Notes: generated by a model from the sequence alone, not told the origin. 27,359 bases of DNA from an uncultured Bacteroides sp. (GCF_902491285.1 NZ_CABUHK010000072.1:1-27359), one strand, 5' to 3'. Positions 15,316-24,900 are shown, numbered from the stretch's first letter. Program-made: numbers and translations.

Positions 15316-16140
15316 TTAATTGGTTGATAATGTTTTTTCTTTCTGTCTGTTCCTGCCTGTATTCCTGACGGTTTTGTATTCAGTTTCCCAGCTGGTGGAG
15401 TCGCACCAGTCCCTGCACATTCCGCATACTTCGGTTGCATAGGAATAACGTACCTGTGAGTCTACGAACAGTCTGTCCCTGACGAATGGAAACGTAATGT
15501 CCAGGGGCAGGCTGATGTGGTAGCCGGAACCGTTGAAACTGTTGGCGACGGCTACGATGACATCCCCGTGGAAACGGATGGTTCTGAAATCTTTTCCGTT
15601 GTCGTTTGTGACAAGTTCATTGAACCCGGCATTGAAATAAATACGTAGTTCACCACCGTATGTGGCATTATCCACCAGTTCTTCAATTAGTGTGTCAAAC
15701 TGTCCTTTCTTCAGTTTCAGGGCGCGCCTGACCTTGTAACAGGACATGGCTTTGGATTCTTTTCCGATACGTTCCTCTATTTTCGCACCGGGAGAGTAGT
15801 ACATGTTGACGGCGGCGGAATTTTTTATGAGTTCTTCCGCCGGGTCGGTATCACTCCTGTTCAAGATGAGGTCCGTAATCTCTTCACGGTGTTCCTCGAA
15901 TTCTTCCTGCCTTTTCTCTTCTGCCATCTTCTCTTTGATTTCCTCGAGTATTTTGAGCAGACTTTCCGCTTCCTGTTCAGCATAACATTCCATGACTGTT
16001 TCATATAGCCTCTCCATGTTATTGTTCCGGATGCACTGTTCCTGCAGGTCTTCGCGTTCGTCCAGATTCTCCCGGTAGTCCACATGATACAGGCTGACCG
16101 TTTCGGGAACATATTTTTTCCATGGCTCCGTATTATTCAT
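15316..16140 (-). CDS. Hypothetical ICE protein, about 274 residues
   Basis: Start chosen at MNNTEPWKKYVPETVS, whose ATG overlaps the end of the previous gene by eight bases; the frame is open 55 codons further up but reads as non-coding there. Residues about 45-100 are a highly charged helix rich in Glu and Lys (LKILEEIKEKMAEEKRQEEF), probably coiled coil. The C-terminal 150 residues are a mixed domain with several Cys (GMCRDWCDS). I do not recognise the family. Coupling to the neighbours suggests shared function in the ICE accessory operon. Confidence 0.63.
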   Translation of the reverse strand: MNNTEPWKKYVPETVSLYHVDYRENLDEREDLQEQCIRNNNMERLYETVMECYAEQEAESLLKILEEIKEKMAEEKRQEEFEEHREEITDLILNRSDTDPAEELIKNSAAVNMYYSPGAKIEERIGKESKAMSCYKVRRALKLKKGQFDTLIEELVDNATYGGELRIYFNAGFNELVTNDNGKDFRTIRFHGDVIVAVANSFNGSGYHISLPLDITFPFVRDRLFVDSQVRYSYATEVCGMCRDWCDSTSWETEYKTVRNTGRNRQKEKTLSTN

Positions 16141-17059
16141 AGCGTTTGCATTTAAGGAGGATTGCTTTTGCTTCAGCCGGTGTTTTCTCTCTTTTGACGG
16201 CTCTGAGCCTGTGCATAATGTGCAGGAACAGTTCCCGGTCATAAATCCTGTAGAAGAAGTTTTCTCCGGTTTCCTTGACAGTTCCGGTGAATGAGACGGA
16301 ATCACGGCAGGGAGGAAACTGGAAGAGGCATCCGCTTGCTATTATGGTGTATCTCTTTTCCTCCACTTCATCCAGCAATGTTTCCATGTCGTCATGCCTG
16401 CCATATCCGGAGAAATACAGAAAATGATGTTTCCTCAGGCTGAGCAGTATGTTCGCCATGTCTTTTCTGGCCTTGCAGGTGTCCCCACCATCATTTCCTC
16501 CGGTTACCATGTTACAGATGAAACGTTCCCTGTTTTCCTTGTCGGTGAATGAATAGGGAATGGTGATAATCTCCTGCTTGTCCTTGCTTGTAATTCTCTC
16601 CGCTTTTCCTTTGGTGACTTTTCCCTTGAATGTGATGTTGTGGTAATGCTCGTTTATTTGCCGCTCCAGTTCGGCCTGCGGTGTCATGACCGGACGCAGT
16701 CCCCGGAAAAAACGTTTTCCGATGGTGAAACAGAACATGTACAGGCTGCCATGGTAGGGTTCGCCGAAAAAGAATGAATGGCGCTTCAGACGGACGGGAG
16801 GCAGTTCGTTCATACAGTTATAATAGTTCTCCTCTGTAATTTCACGGAAGGGTTGGCACAATGACTTGTCATGAATACGCGACCTCTTGTGTATGGCATT
16901 TCTTGTTACCGCAACTAGAAAAGGATTGTTTTCCTGTTTCTTGAGTTCCTCCAGTGTGCTGCCGTAGTAGTCACAGTGTATGCCGTCCGACATGGATGTG
17001 ACGCAGCTTCCTCGGAAACAACGGGAGTCAATGACAAATTTCAGATGTTCTTTTTTCAT
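16133..17059 (-). CDS. Hypothetical ICE protein, about 308 residues
   Basis: Start chosen at MKKEHLKFVIDSRCFRG, two bases after the previous stop; the frame is open upstream but only inside the preceding gene. The product is soluble, basic and Cys- and Phe-rich (RHSFFFGEPYHGSLYMFCF; RKHHFLYFSGYGRHDD; RIYDRELFLHIMHRLRAVKR). No motif I can name. It is the second gene of a minus-strand operon led by the 389-residue protein. Confidence 0.65.
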   Translation of the reverse strand: MKKEHLKFVIDSRCFRGSCVTSMSDGIHCDYYGSTLEELKKQENNPFLVAVTRNAIHKRSRIHDKSLCQPFREITEENYYNCMNELPPVRLKRHSFFFGEPYHGSLYMFCFTIGKRFFRGLRPVMTPQAELERQINEHYHNITFKGKVTKGKAERITSKDKQEIITIPYSFTDKENRERFICNMVTGGNDGGDTCKARKDMANILLSLRKHHFLYFSGYGRHDDMETLLDEVEEKRYTIIASGCLFQFPPCRDSVSFTGTVKETGENFFYRIYDRELFLHIMHRLRAVKREKTPAEAKAILLKCKRYE

Positions 17060-17061
17060 GG

Positions 17062-18231
17062 TCAGATATTTTGGAGGTTTAAGATTCTCTTTGCCGCAGA
17101 CACCGCATTCGGATTGAGTTGTCGTTGCCATGCCCTGTTTCTGGGTGACCAGTGGAAACCGGATGATTTGAGTTCCCTGCGTTTGCTCTCTTCCGGTATT
17201 TTGTTGAAGAGGATTTGCAGACGACTTTCCTGATAGTTCCAAACGAGGGTTCCACCTTCAAACGTAACTTCCCTGTTTTCCAGCTCTTGGGTTTCCTTTA
17301 ACTTGTCCCGCATGCGACTGGCAGTTTCAGCCAGCTGGAAGAACCGGTGGCGTGGTGTGATGACAGGCTTCTTTATGCCGGCATTATATTCGGAGATGAA
17401 GTCGATTGCCTTCTGTACGATTTCCACGTCGCCATGGCCGGCAAATGTGCTGACCTTGTTGAAGATGCTGCTGACGAAGAGTGCCCGGTTGTATCCTCTG
17501 GCTTTTCCCGTATCAATCTCATGGATCGTGTTTGCGCTGCTTGCAATGTCACGTTTCAGCCTGCGCCATGTTTCCTCCCGTTTTTCTTCTTCGGGCCTGT
17601 CTTTTTCCGTGAGCAGTTGCATGGTTTTCAGAAATTTCTCACGCCATTTCAGGAATTCGTCGTATCTGTTCTGATAGGCATTTTGTGCCTTTTCATTCCT
17701 TTGGAAATTGAATCCGCCCCGTCCTGTCACCATCGGGTTTGCACAGCGTGAGAGGCTGTGGAATAAAACGGATATTTTACTTTTGTAAGTATTGATGTAA
17801 TCCTGTTTTTTTGCTTCCGGTATTTTTTTCAGGTCTTCATGAAGCTGCTTTTCATATCCCATGATGTCCGTTTCAGCCCTTGTTTCCGGATCATGAGAGT
17901 TCCATCGGTAGGCATTGACGGCGATTTCTTCCAGTTTTTCCAGATAGCCGGGATACTTGAATTCTGTTACTTCCCAGTTTTTGAAGTCAGAAGCACATAC
18001 TTCCTTCTCTTCACCGTTTTCCGTGTAGGTATGGATATACATATACATACCTTTGCTTTTCTTGCGGAAATGGAAGGTAACCGCATCTTTGTCCGTTCCG
18101 ATCCGCCGGATGGATTCTACACGGTGCGCATTTGTTTTTGTGAGTGGAATGATTGTCGGGTTACCACTGCTACTTTCTACGAGGTTCATTACTCGTTCTT
18201 CGTGAACCTGCATTTCGGTCATTTCAGCCAT
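17062..18231 (-). CDS. Large polyvalent-protein-like ICE protein
   Basis: A 389-residue soluble protein, helical through residues 90-330. The C-terminal 45 residues (LQILFNKIPEESKRRELKSS, then GFHWSPRNRAWQRQL) match a short module often found at the ends of phage and ICE polyvalent or DUF3560-type proteins, where it is thought to support injected or DNA-associated functions. The body is unrecognised. It heads the first minus-strand operon; palindromic element 2 lies 46 bases upstream of its start. A role as an anti-restriction or early-transfer protein is only a guess from family context. Confidence 0.68.
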   Translation of the reverse strand: MAEMTEMQVHEERVMNLVESSSGNPTIIPLTKTNAHRVESIRRIGTDKDAVTFHFRKKSKGMYMYIHTYTENGEEKEVCASDFKNWEVTEFKYPGYLEKLEEIAVNAYRWNSHDPETRAETDIMGYEKQLHEDLKKIPEAKKQDYINTYKSKISVLFHSLSRCANPMVTGRGGFNFQRNEKAQNAYQNRYDEFLKWREKFLKTMQLLTEKDRPEEEKREETWRRLKRDIASSANTIHEIDTGKARGYNRALFVSSIFNKVSTFAGHGDVEIVQKAIDFISEYNAGIKKPVITPRHRFFQLAETASRMRDKLKETQELENREVTFEGGTLVWNYQESRLQILFNKIPEESKRRELKSSGFHWSPRNRAWQRQLNPNAVSAAKRILNLQNI

Positions 18232-18276
18232 ACTTTAATCATTTAAAATTATACATAACCGGCTCCGTGGAGCCAG

Positions 18277-18447
18277 TATTTCGATTTCTTACTTGCCGGG
18301 TTGTTCGTGTCCGGGATTGTGCAAGGCTTGGCAGGAAAAAATACCGGAGCGTAGCGAGGATGATTTTTTGCTCGCCAACCAGCCCATAGGGCTGCCTTGG
18401 GCAATCCGCAGGACACGGACTATTTTTGCAGGTAAGAAGTTGAAATA
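18277..18447 (+). ncRNA. Palindromic element 2, putative structured RNA
   Basis: A 171-bp imperfect palindrome paralogous to element 1. The outer stem is 18277-18296 with 18428-18447, 20 consecutive pairs including three G-U. The second stem is 18303-18312 with 18411-18420 (10 pairs, one U-G), and CAAGGC/GCCTTG closes the junction. Inside are TTGGC/GCCAA plus A6/T6 capped by the same 22-nt core at 18342-18363, and an AGCCC/GGGCT hairpin with loop ATA instead of GCA. TTGAC/GTCAA in element 1 against TTGGC/GCCAA here is a compensatory A-U to G-C change. As in element 1, the non-Watson-Crick pairs suit the + strand only. Confidence 0.55.
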
Positions 18448-18826
18448 TAATAAGATATTAATAGGGAAAATAGAGTGTAGGCTTACCAGATAATATTATA
18501 TTTGTTTTCATACATATATCAAGCTTTCGAGGGATTTGAACGGCGAAACGGACTTTTTTGAAGGAAAGGGTAAAGATTAGGCATAGACAGATTAAAGAAG
18601 GGTGAATGGATCTTATCCCTGTCGTCCCACCAAGAAACTGTCCCAGTAGCGCGTCCCACTTAGGAACATCCCAGTAGATGTGCATAGGCAAACTCAGCAA
18701 AGGATAATAGGGATGTGGTGAAGTTTTTTTTATTGTTTGTATAAGGATTATTTAATTCTACATTCTTGATAATGTCATGCAGTAGTTTGATGACGAATTC
18801 GATTATTGGGGAGCTGCAAATCATAA
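18448..18826. other. Non-coding scar region
   Basis: I see no convincing gene here. It holds a two-copy 29-bp repeat at 18624-18681 and a short frame near 18778-18829 (FDDEFDYWGAANHKR) broken by a stop upstream, perhaps a relic. Base composition is AT-rich compared with the minus-strand operons. Confidence 0.5.
18624..18681. repeat. Two tandem copies of a 29-bp repeat
   Basis: Copy 1 at 18624-18652 and copy 2 at 18653-18681 share GTCCCAC, AG-AAC and TCCCAGTAG in the same order, with one single-base length difference. Each unit contains two TCCCA words. Two units with no spacer do not form a CRISPR. Confidence 0.6.
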
Positions 18827-18947
18827 GAGGCACTCACCGACTATGTCGTGGCTCTGTTTATCGGCATGATGAATGTCTTGACAGTTCCGTTAGGTGGTGA
18901 AGGTGGAACTTCTAACGATTTGCCGTGAGGACGGAAAGAGGATGAAA
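18827..18947 (+). pseudogene. Relic of a relaxase C-terminus
   Basis: The + frame reads LTDYVVALFIGMMNVLTVP, then GGEGGTSNDLP, TGA, GRKEDEME. The Gly-rich tail followed by NDLPWGRKEDE is the typical end of Bacteroides MobB/BmgA-type relaxases, with TGA replacing the Trp codon. The frame is stopped just upstream (TAA at 18824) and the similarity ends near 18947, where an integrase relic begins on the other strand. No HUH catalytic part remains. Confidence 0.5.
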
Positions 18948-19253
18948 TGGAACTGCTCCTTCCTTGATGCCTGATGCCGTAAATACTACACTACGCTCGC
19001 AAAGTTCTCTATAAGCCGACTGTACCGAGAGAAGAAAGCGTTTCAACTTGCCATTCGTTGCCATCGCCTTTTGGTTCTCGCTGTTCAGTTTGTTTTCTTG
19101 AGCGTTCCACAACTTAGGATCGCACGAGAACTTGTAACTAAATTGGGCAATTGTTTGCTCATATGTTACTCATTTCATTATCGGAGCTTGTTTCGATTTG
19201 TACAATTTGCTCTTTTTCAGGTAGAGTAACACCTTGAATTTGCTTGTTTGCAT
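18912..19253 (-). pseudogene. Relic of a tyrosine integrase N-terminus (arm-binding domain)
   Basis: From ATG at 19253 the minus strand reads FKVLLYLKKSKLYKSKQAPI, MK, a TGA, VTYEQTIAQFSYKFSCDPKL, WNAQENKLN and on to LCERSVVFTASGIKE near 18957. This is the N-terminal arm-DNA-binding pattern of Bacteroides ICE integrases (PIM..RIT..GTIAQFS.K..C.P.LW). The core-binding and catalytic domains with the R..HxxR..Y residues are absent; the frame runs on through unrelated sequence to 18912. A -7 box remains upstream. It marks a former ICE end. Confidence 0.7.
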
Positions 19254-19888
19254 ATGCCTCTTTTTATGGACAAAGTTACCTGTTGTTGAACTGATCTTCA
19301 CTATGCAAAACATTGTATTACAAAGAATAAGCACTGCAATGACAGAAAGATGAGTCGCCGAATACTCTTCTATCAGTTATTTTCTCCTACCTCATTACCA
19401 TTCAGGAAAATAGATTAACAATCTGATAACAGAACTTCTGCTCAAATTCACATTCTCTGCACTTTGTTTCCCTTGCGTAAAGTGCTGATATATAACGTAA
19501 ATCCTACTCATCCCCATTTGTTTTCCCTCCACCTCTCTCTAATTTCCTTTTCTCGAGTAGTTCCTGATGAGAAATAGGAAAACAAAAGGATTCTTAGAAT
19601 TAGGATTAAAATTGAGTATGCTAGCAGCGGTATAAAAATATGCTGTATTGTCAAAGAACGGTTCGGATACCATAAATTCTGCTTCGAAAATATGGTGATT
19701 ATTATTACATGTGGATTACATTATTTTAGAATCAGCCATAAAATAAACCATGTAGCAATTAATCTATATAATGTTTACTGATATTAATTCTTTAATATTT
19801 GCACAGTTATTTTTTTTTTCCGAATATTGTCCCATGTTAGTTGAATGAATATATTAAGAAGTTTAATTTTGAGAACTAAATTCAGTTT
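19254..19888. other. Non-coding region between integrase relic and PUL
   Basis: No gene is visible on either strand. The sequence grows AT-rich toward 19800. Contents: the minus-strand -7 box of the integrase relic at 19271-19278 and, near 19794-19803, TTAATATTTG, which resembles but does not match a -7 box upstream of the sigma factor gene. Confidence 0.5.
19271..19278 (-). promoter_or_regulatory. -7 box retained upstream of the integrase relic
   Basis: On the minus strand this reads TAACTTTG (TAnnTTTG), 17 bases before the ATG at 19253. No good -33 TTTG at the usual distance. Confidence 0.4.
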
Positions 19889-20476
19889 ATGACTCTCAAT
19901 GATCAGAAACGCATAATAGATTTATGGGTACAATTTTGGGGTGGAAATGAAATGGCATTTTCTCAATTGTACTGTTTATGCTTTGATGATTTATTAGCTT
20001 ATGGTCGTAGAGTGGGGGGAGATAATGAGATGGTAGAAGACTTGATTCAAGACCTGTTTCTGAAACTTTATCAGAAAAAGATAATTCTTGAAGATAATAC
20101 AAAGTTACGTTCCTTCCTATTTCGTGCATTAAAGAATTTGATTTATAATCAATTACTTCGTAATGCGAAACTTCAATCATTGCCGGATTATGACTTTGCA
20201 TTTGATTTGGATTATACAATTGATGAGCAATTGTCTTGGATGCATGACCAAGGGCTGTCAGATGAGGTTCATCATATATTGAAAGGACTTACCGGACGTC
20301 AGAAAGAAATAATCTATCTTCGCTTTATCCATGAGATGAGTTTTGAAGAAATCTCAGAAATAATGAAAATTAATATCCAGTCTGCCCGAAATCTATTGTT
20401 CCGTTCTATGGAAAAGATTAGGAAAGAATCTTCATCCGCTACTATTTTATTTCTTATTAATGTGCTTTCTATATAA
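19889..20476 (+). CDS. ECF RNA polymerase sigma factor of a PUL
   Basis: A 195-residue sigma-70 family protein of the ECF type, with only regions 2 and 4. Region 2 covers about residues 24-90 (FDDLLAYGRRVGGDNEMVED, DLIQDLFLKLY, SFLFRALKNLIYNQLLR). Region 4 covers about 126-178 (LTGRQKEIIYLRFIHEMSFE, EISEIMKINIQSARNLLFRS). It should direct transcription of the downstream susC/susD pair once released by the FecR-type anti-sigma encoded 130 bases downstream. Such sigma/anti-sigma/SusC sets are typical of Bacteroides host-glycan loci. Confidence 0.93.
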   Translation: MTLNDQKRIIDLWVQFWGGNEMAFSQLYCLCFDDLLAYGRRVGGDNEMVEDLIQDLFLKLYQKKIILEDNTKLRSFLFRALKNLIYNQLLRNAKLQSLPDYDFAFDLDYTIDEQLSWMHDQGLSDEVHHILKGLTGRQKEIIYLRFIHEMSFEEISEIMKINIQSARNLLFRSMEKIRKESSSATILFLINVLSI

Positions 20477-20607
20477 TTGTATAGTAACTTGTTATAGCAT
20501 ACTTCTTTCATTTTTACTTATCCCGTCTGTCTTTTTTTTGATTTTTTTTTCTCCTGATGAGTATAAATTCATCTGCTCGTTTGTCATCATAGAAAATAAG
20601 GCAGAAA

Positions 20608-21807
20608 ATGGCTCAATATACATTTAGAGATATAGAAGAATTTTTGTTGGATGATGATTTCTTCCAATGGGCAAGATATGGTTTTTCTGATAATGGGTTT
20701 GATATTAAATCCTATAAGATTCAGCATCCCGGTTGTGAAGAAAAGATAGAATTGGCTATTGCGGTGATTCAAAATATGAAAGTGGTTGAAGATAGCAGAC
20801 CTGTATCTGAGGAATATAAGATGCAAAGTTTTGCCAGAATGATGGATAGGCTTCAACATGAATCTTCGCAACCGGTACAGCTTCACAAAAAAACATTACC
20901 TTATCGGAGAGTAATGGCTTATGTGGCAAGTGTGGCAGCCTTACTATTCATCTGTTTGGGGACTTATTATATTCTATCCAAATCCAATTTGCAGAAAACT
21001 ACAGATGTTACAGCCAATATTATAGACTCTTTAGGTCATTCAGGGCAAATACAGATTATTTTGGATGGTAAACAGGCCGTTGGTTTGGACAAGAATAATG
21101 CTGAAATCCGGGTAGGTGAGGACGGTACAGTTACAGTGGACGAACAATTGGTAGCTGCTTCCAGAGGAGAAAAGATATCGGTGAATCAGATAATGGTACC
21201 TTATGGGAAGCGTTCTAAAATAATCCTTCCGGATGGTTCTTTATTGTGGATTAATTCCGGTTCATGCATATCTTATGCTTCGGACTTTCCGGAGAATAGA
21301 AAGTTGAATGTACAAGGAGAAGTATATTTGGACGTTCGTAAAGATGCTAAGCACCCTTTTGTCGTGAAGACGAATCGTTTAGAAGTTACCGTGCTGGGAA
21401 CATCATTCAATGTAACCGATTATGTAAAAGATACGGAGACAGCAGTGGTACTTGTTCAGGGAAGTGTAGATGTGACAGTAGACAATAAAGAGAAAAAGCG
21501 CTTGCTCCCTAATCAACGTCTTTCAAAAGACAACGGTGCAGTAAAAGTGAATGAAGTGGACGTATACAACTATATTTGTTGGAAAGACGATGCTATGAAT
21601 TTCGATGGACAGAGACTTTCTGATGTGCTGAAATCACTGTCGAGATATTATGATACAAAAATAGAAATATCAGGAAGTTTGAAAGATGAAAAATATTATG
21701 GTAGTCTTGATTTGAATTGTACACTTGACGAAGTATTGGAGGCCATCTCATTGACTACGCCATTAAATATAACTAGGCGAGGGGATGTAATATACATCAT
21801 GCCTTGA
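20608..21807 (+). CDS. FecR-family anti-sigma factor
   Basis: A 399-residue inner-membrane protein. Residues 1-100 are cytoplasmic and should hold the sigma factor; the membrane helix is at about 102-122 (VMAYVASVAALLFICLGTYY). The periplasmic FecR domain spans about 180-290 (MVPYGKRSKIILPDGSLLWI, then LNVQGEVYLDVRKDAKHPFV and VLGTSFNVTDY). The C-terminal DUF4974/STN-like domain spans about 328-399 (LSDVLKSLSRYYDTKIEISG). It should receive a signal from the STN domain of the SusC-like protein and free the ECF sigma factor. The ATG at 20608 fits; 130 bases separate it from the sigma gene. Confidence 0.93.
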   Translation: MAQYTFRDIEEFLLDDDFFQWARYGFSDNGFDIKSYKIQHPGCEEKIELAIAVIQNMKVVEDSRPVSEEYKMQSFARMMDRLQHESSQPVQLHKKTLPYRRVMAYVASVAALLFICLGTYYILSKSNLQKTTDVTANIIDSLGHSGQIQIILDGKQAVGLDKNNAEIRVGEDGTVTVDEQLVAASRGEKISVNQIMVPYGKRSKIILPDGSLLWINSGSCISYASDFPENRKLNVQGEVYLDVRKDAKHPFVVKTNRLEVTVLGTSFNVTDYVKDTETAVVLVQGSVDVTVDNKEKKRLLPNQRLSKDNGAVKVNEVDVYNYICWKDDAMNFDGQRLSDVLKSLSRYYDTKIEISGSLKDEKYYGSLDLNCTLDEVLEAISLTTPLNITRRGDVIYIMP

Positions 21808-21869
21808 GAAACTCAAATGAAGTATAACCTTTAAAAAGAAAGAAATGAAAAATATACCACCTTAAAATA

Positions 21870-21937
21870 AAACAGAAAAAACCGGATAATATCTGCGAAA
21901 TATCATCCGGTTCACATTAGAATTAAAAATAACTCAG
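21870..21937 (-). ncRNA. Putative cis-antisense RNA in the susC leader
   Basis: On the minus strand a TAACTTTG box (21938-21945) would start RNA near 21931. It would run through 21912-21880, where AACCGGAT pairs with ATCCGGTT (8 bp, extended by ATAT/ATAT after one mismatch), and end in GGTTTTTTCTGTTTTATTTT. This gives a transcript of about 60 bases fully antisense to the susC leader, just upstream of the susC ATG at 21967. Bacteroides fragilis PULs of the same ECF/anti-sigma type carry such antisense RNAs (DonS type), so the arrangement is precedented; this RNA itself is inferred. Confidence 0.5.
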
Positions 21938-21945
21938 CAAAGTTA
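21938..21945 (-). promoter_or_regulatory. Minus-strand -7 box upstream of susC
   Basis: CAAAGTTA on the + strand is TAACTTTG on the minus strand, a perfect TAnnTTTG match facing away from susC. The best upstream TTTG is 14 bases away instead of 19-21, so the promoter may be weak. Confidence 0.45.
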
Positions 21946-21966
21946 TAAATCTAACAATACAAAAAT

Positions 21967-24900
21967 ATGAAAAATAACTCTCAGACAAGGAATAAAAGTA
22001 AATATTTAACCAATATTGGTTTTCGATTTTTACTTTTATGCATTCTTTTAACGTCCCATTTGCCAAAGATCTCGGCAGAAGACGGGTTTATGCTACTTCA
22101 ATCCACGGATGTAACGTTAAATCTGACAAATGTCTCTTTGGAAACCCTGTTTAAAACACTGGAAAAGAAAAGTAATTATGTCTTCTTCTTTAAAGAAGAT
22201 GTCTTGCAGAAAAATGAAAAAGTAACAGTCAAAGCACAAAACGAGTCGGTTGTGTCTATTTTGAATAGAATATTACCCCCTAAACAACTGACATATACAG
22301 TAAAAGGGAGACAAGTGATTATTGTCCGCCTTCCCCAAAAAGAAGAAAAGAAAGCAGAAGTACCGGTAGAAATCAAAGAATATACTGTAAAAGGAACAGT
22401 GGTTGATGCCAGTGGACAGCCGTTGCCGGGTGTAAATATTACGGTACAGGGAACGACCAATGGTGTTACCACAGATCTGTCCGGTGGATTTACGTTACGG
22501 ATAAGAGATGGTAAGCGTGCCTTACTTGTTGCTTCTTATATAGGTTTTAGCACAAGAAAAGTCTGGGTATCCGGTGAAACTAATTCTTTGAAAATAATGC
22601 TTGAAGAAAGTTCGGCGTCTTTGAATGAAGTCGTGGTAGTAGGATATGGTACACAGAAAAAGCTGAATCTGACAGGAGCCGTGACAACTGCTTCCGGTGA
22701 AATCCTTGAAAACCGCCCTATCGCTAATATTGCTCAGGGTTTGCAGGGAATGGTTCCCAATCTGAATATTACTTTCAATAGCGGTCAACCAAACGAAGCA
22801 GCCAAGATTAATATTCGCGGAAATACCTCTTTGAATGGCGGGAATGCTTTGATTTTGATCGATGGAGTGGAAATCTCCGACCTGTCATTGATTAATCCTC
22901 AAGATGTGGAGAGTGTGTCAGTGTTGAAAGATGCTTCTGCCGCTGCTGTTTATGGTGCACGTGCTGCCTTCGGTGTGATGCTTGTCACTACAAAGAAAGG
23001 AAATCGTAATCAGAAAACGCGGGTGACCTATAATAATAACCTTTCATGGAGTTCACCGGCCCGTTTACCGGAAATGCCCCGTTCGGATGTATGGGCGCGT
23101 ATGTGGAATAAGGCATACGAGTATGATACTCCGGGTGGATATTACTTTAACGAGAAGTTTATGGAGAAACTTGATGCACATATTGCCGACCCGGAACACA
23201 ATCCTGCAATCTTGGTCGATACCGAAGGCATTCAGAATTCAAATTATAGTCCTAGCAACCCGGGATGGGCCTATGTGGGCAACACCGATTGGTTATCTGA
23301 GTTCTATCAAAAGTCAGCTTTCATGCAGCAACATAATGTGAGCCTTTCGGGTGGAACCGAGCGTAACAATTACTATGCTTCTATTGGTTTCAAAGACCAG
23401 TCGGGTATTTTTCGCTACGGAAATGATTCTTATAAGCGCTTCAACTTGGCGTTCAGTTTCGATACTAAACTAACTAATTGGCTGGACGTGAGTTTTGTTA
23501 CTCGCATGAGTAACATTAAGAATGATGAACCCTATATGGATAATGGTGGTAGCAGTGCTCAAACTTGGTATTATGAAGTATATCGCATGTATCCTACACT
23601 TTCCATCTTTTTGCCTAACGGTGATTTTGCCGGTATGTATCTCAATAGTGGTAATTATAACGTTATTGGCAAGATGGCTTTGGCCGGACGTAACAAGAAA
23701 GAGACTTGGGATCAATGGTACATAGGACGTTTTGATTTACATCCATTGAAAGGACTTTCTATTAAGGGCGATTACTCTTGGAATCGTTATTCTACCGTTC
23801 AGAAGTTCCACCGTAAAGAGATTAAGCAAACTTTTCCTGAAGGCGGTCCTGAATGGATTATAGAGACTCCAAACTATGTGAGAAACTATAATTCGAACAA
23901 CATTTACCACGCTATCAATGTATGGGCCGAGTATAAAACGTCGTTCAATGACGTCCATAACATTTCGGTAATGGGTGGTTATAACCAAGAGGAGAAGAGT
24001 TATGCTAATACCTCATATACCATGACTGACTTGTATGATAACGAGTTGCCTATTTCCGACTTGGCCATCAACTACAAAGACAATGCTGAAGGTGCAGACA
24101 TTTGGCGTGTACAGGGGGCTTTCTTTCGTTTGAATTACGATTATCGTTCCAAATATCTACTTGAGGTAAATGGTCGTTATGACGGCTCTTCTAAATATGC
24201 CAAAGACGACCGTTGGGCATTCTTTCCCTCAGCTTCTATCGGTTGGCGTATTTCGGAAGAAAAATTCTTCGAACCACTTTCCAAAGTAGTAGACAATTTG
24301 AAACTTCGTGCCTCTGTTGGTGCTTTGGGTAATCAGATAACTAACGGCTATCATGACTATATGTCTATTCTTTCAGGTAAAGTGTTGACCAACTATATGA
24401 TGGATGGCAAAATGGTCAATGCGTTGAATATACCTTCTTTGCCTAGTGTAGTGACTTGGGAGAAGGTTGTGACGAAAGACTTGGGTTTGGACTGGTCATT
24501 GTTCAACAATCGTTTGATGGGTACATTCGATTTCTATGTACGTGATACCAAAGATATGGTACGTTCGGTTACACTGCCTGCCGTATTGGGTACTTCGGGT
24601 GGTAAAGAGAATATTGCTGATATGCGTACCACTGGTTGGGAGTTGGAATTGACATGGAAAGATCGTATTAAGAATGTGTTAGGAAGTCCTATGGACTATT
24701 CGCTTACCGTAGGTTTGTCCGATTACCAAGCTGAGATAACCAAATACGATAACCCCAACGGTTCGTTGGCTGGTGGTATGTATTATGAAGGACAGAAACT
24801 GGGTGAAATCTGGGGGTATGTGACTGATGGTTATATTATGGACGATTTTGAAGCAGCCAAAATGAACTATGTACAGAAATACATTTCTTCTAAGTGGTAT

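Noticed and set aside
14306..18447. Retron-type ncRNA
   Set aside because: The long hairpins recall msd, but no reverse transcriptase gene lies in the window and two copies sit in front of unrelated genes.
18624..18681. Possible CRISPR array
   Set aside because: Only two units, joined without spacers, and no cas genes.
18458..18700. 80-residue minus-strand frame
   Set aside because: Its sequence comes largely from the 29-bp repeats and AT-rich DNA; no recognisable domain and no promoter box.
19564..19571. CTGATGAG followed by GAAAAC, resembling a hammerhead ribozyme core
   Set aside because: No complementary stems around it. The same word at 20554-20561 also lacks stems and the GAAA partner at a workable distance.
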